From positions 719-7,039 of the forward strand of contig QHVX01000285.1 in assembly GCA_003222375.1 (NCBI GenBank): a stretch of 6,321 nt of DNA, written 5' to 3'. This stretch comes from Acidobacteriota bacterium (lineage in GTDB: Bacteria; Acidobacteriota; Thermoanaerobaculia; Gp7-AA8). Of this stretch, positions 5,887 to 6,321 are shown in pieces (the first letter of the stretch is position 1; every line of letters begins with the position of its first letter). Below the pieces are notes generated by a model, which saw nothing but the letters and a program-made list of their open reading frames with translations, made no database searches and was not told the origin of the DNA. A program made the translations under genes and the position numbers.

Positions 5887-6321
5887 ATGCCCGGACGGTA
5901 CGCCGTCGCGAACTGGAAGATGAACTTGCCGCCCGACGGCATTGCGGCCTACGTGCGAAATCTGCGTCCGCCTACTGGTACGCAGGTCGTCGTCGCTCCG
6001 CCGTTTCCGTATCTGAAAGAGATGGCCGGCAAGGTTGCGCTGGCCGGACAGAATTGTGCCGATCAACATTCCGGCGCATTTACCGGCGAGGTCTCAGCAG
6101 ACATGTTGCGCGACTGTGGCGCTGCGTTCGTCATCCTCGGCCATTCGGAGCGGCGCACTCTGTTTGGCGAATCCGACGATTGGATCGCGCGGAAGCTGGA
6201 GGTTGCCATCGAGTCGGGGCTGACACCGATTCTCTGCGTCGGCGAGCATCAGGATGTTCGCGACGCTGGCCGGGCCGCGGGCTTTGTCGCCAATCAGATC
6301 AAGTCGACGGCCGTTCCGGCG
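5887..6321 (+). CDS. tpiA: Triosephosphate isomerase, 5' part only
   Basis: 145 codons running off the right edge. The enzyme interconverts dihydroxyacetone phosphate and glyceraldehyde 3-phosphate in cytoplasmic glycolysis and gluconeogenesis. Recognised by ANWKMN (residues 8-13, with the active-site Asn9 and Lys11), GQNCADQHSGAFTGEVSADML, ILGHSERR (83-90, electrophile His86) and ILCVGE (115-120). The catalytic Glu and phosphate-binding loops would lie beyond the window; bacterial TPI is about 250 residues. The ATG at 5887 gives a normal-length N-terminus. The gene diverges from the glycan operon with 30 bp between start codons. It is a housekeeping gene with no obvious functional tie to that operon. 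Confidence 0.97.
   Translation, partial: MPGRYAVANWKMNLPPDGIAAYVRNLRPPTGTQVVVAPPFPYLKEMAGKVALAGQNCADQHSGAFTGEVSADMLRDCGAAFVILGHSERRTLFGESDDWIARKLEVAIESGLTPILCVGEHQDVRDAGRAAGFVANQIKSTAVPA

Noticed and set aside
5857..6069. Extension of the PIG-L fragment to an ATG at 6069
   Set aside because: This stretch is antisense to the well-conserved 5' end of tpiA and has no PIG-L-like sequence; the family's leader begins at the ATG at 5856.

Overview
The window looks like chromosomal DNA from a GC-rich bacterium. All but one gene is on the minus strand, packed head-to-tail as one apparent operon for building and trimming a surface glycan or glycolipid. The exception is a plus-strand triosephosphate isomerase gene (tpiA) at the right edge, divergent from the operon and running off the window. 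An LpxL/HtrB-family acyltransferase suggests an outer-membrane (diderm) organism, and the PIG-L/GT2 fusion style recalls uncultured environmental Gram-negatives. No feature here fixes the phylum.

Minus strand, in transcription order (right to left): (1) a PIG-L deacetylase / GT2 glycosyltransferase / coiled-coil fusion (about 5856 to 4007). Its reading frame is broken near 5773/5774, where about 19 nt that should encode the metal-binding DDE motif appear to be missing. (2) A GT-B fold glycosyltransferase (4010-2895). (3) A GT2 rhamnosyltransferase-like enzyme (2898-1705). (4) An LpxL-like acyltransferase with an HX4D motif (1708-845). (5) A four-helix membrane protein of unknown function (848-333). 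(6) The 5' part of a membrane-anchored NodB-type polysaccharide deacetylase (345 to the left edge, still open).

Four successive junctions overlap by exactly 4 nt: three as GTGA and one as an apparent CTGA, which implies a rare CTG start. The fifth junction overlaps by 13 nt behind a clear GGAG. This implies strong translational coupling. At one junction (1689-1713) a perfect 9-bp inverted repeat buries both the stop and the start codon in its stem.

Together the genes suggest sequential sugar transfer, removal of N-acetyl groups (PIG-L and NodB types) and addition of an acyl chain. The logic resembles lipo-oligosaccharide assembly, but the product is unknown. The operon and tpiA start only 30 bp apart, and a consensus TATAAT sits right before the operon's first ATG, so a leaderless transcript is possible. 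There is no stretch over 300 bases without a gene. I saw no tRNA, rRNA, IS element or CRISPR array.
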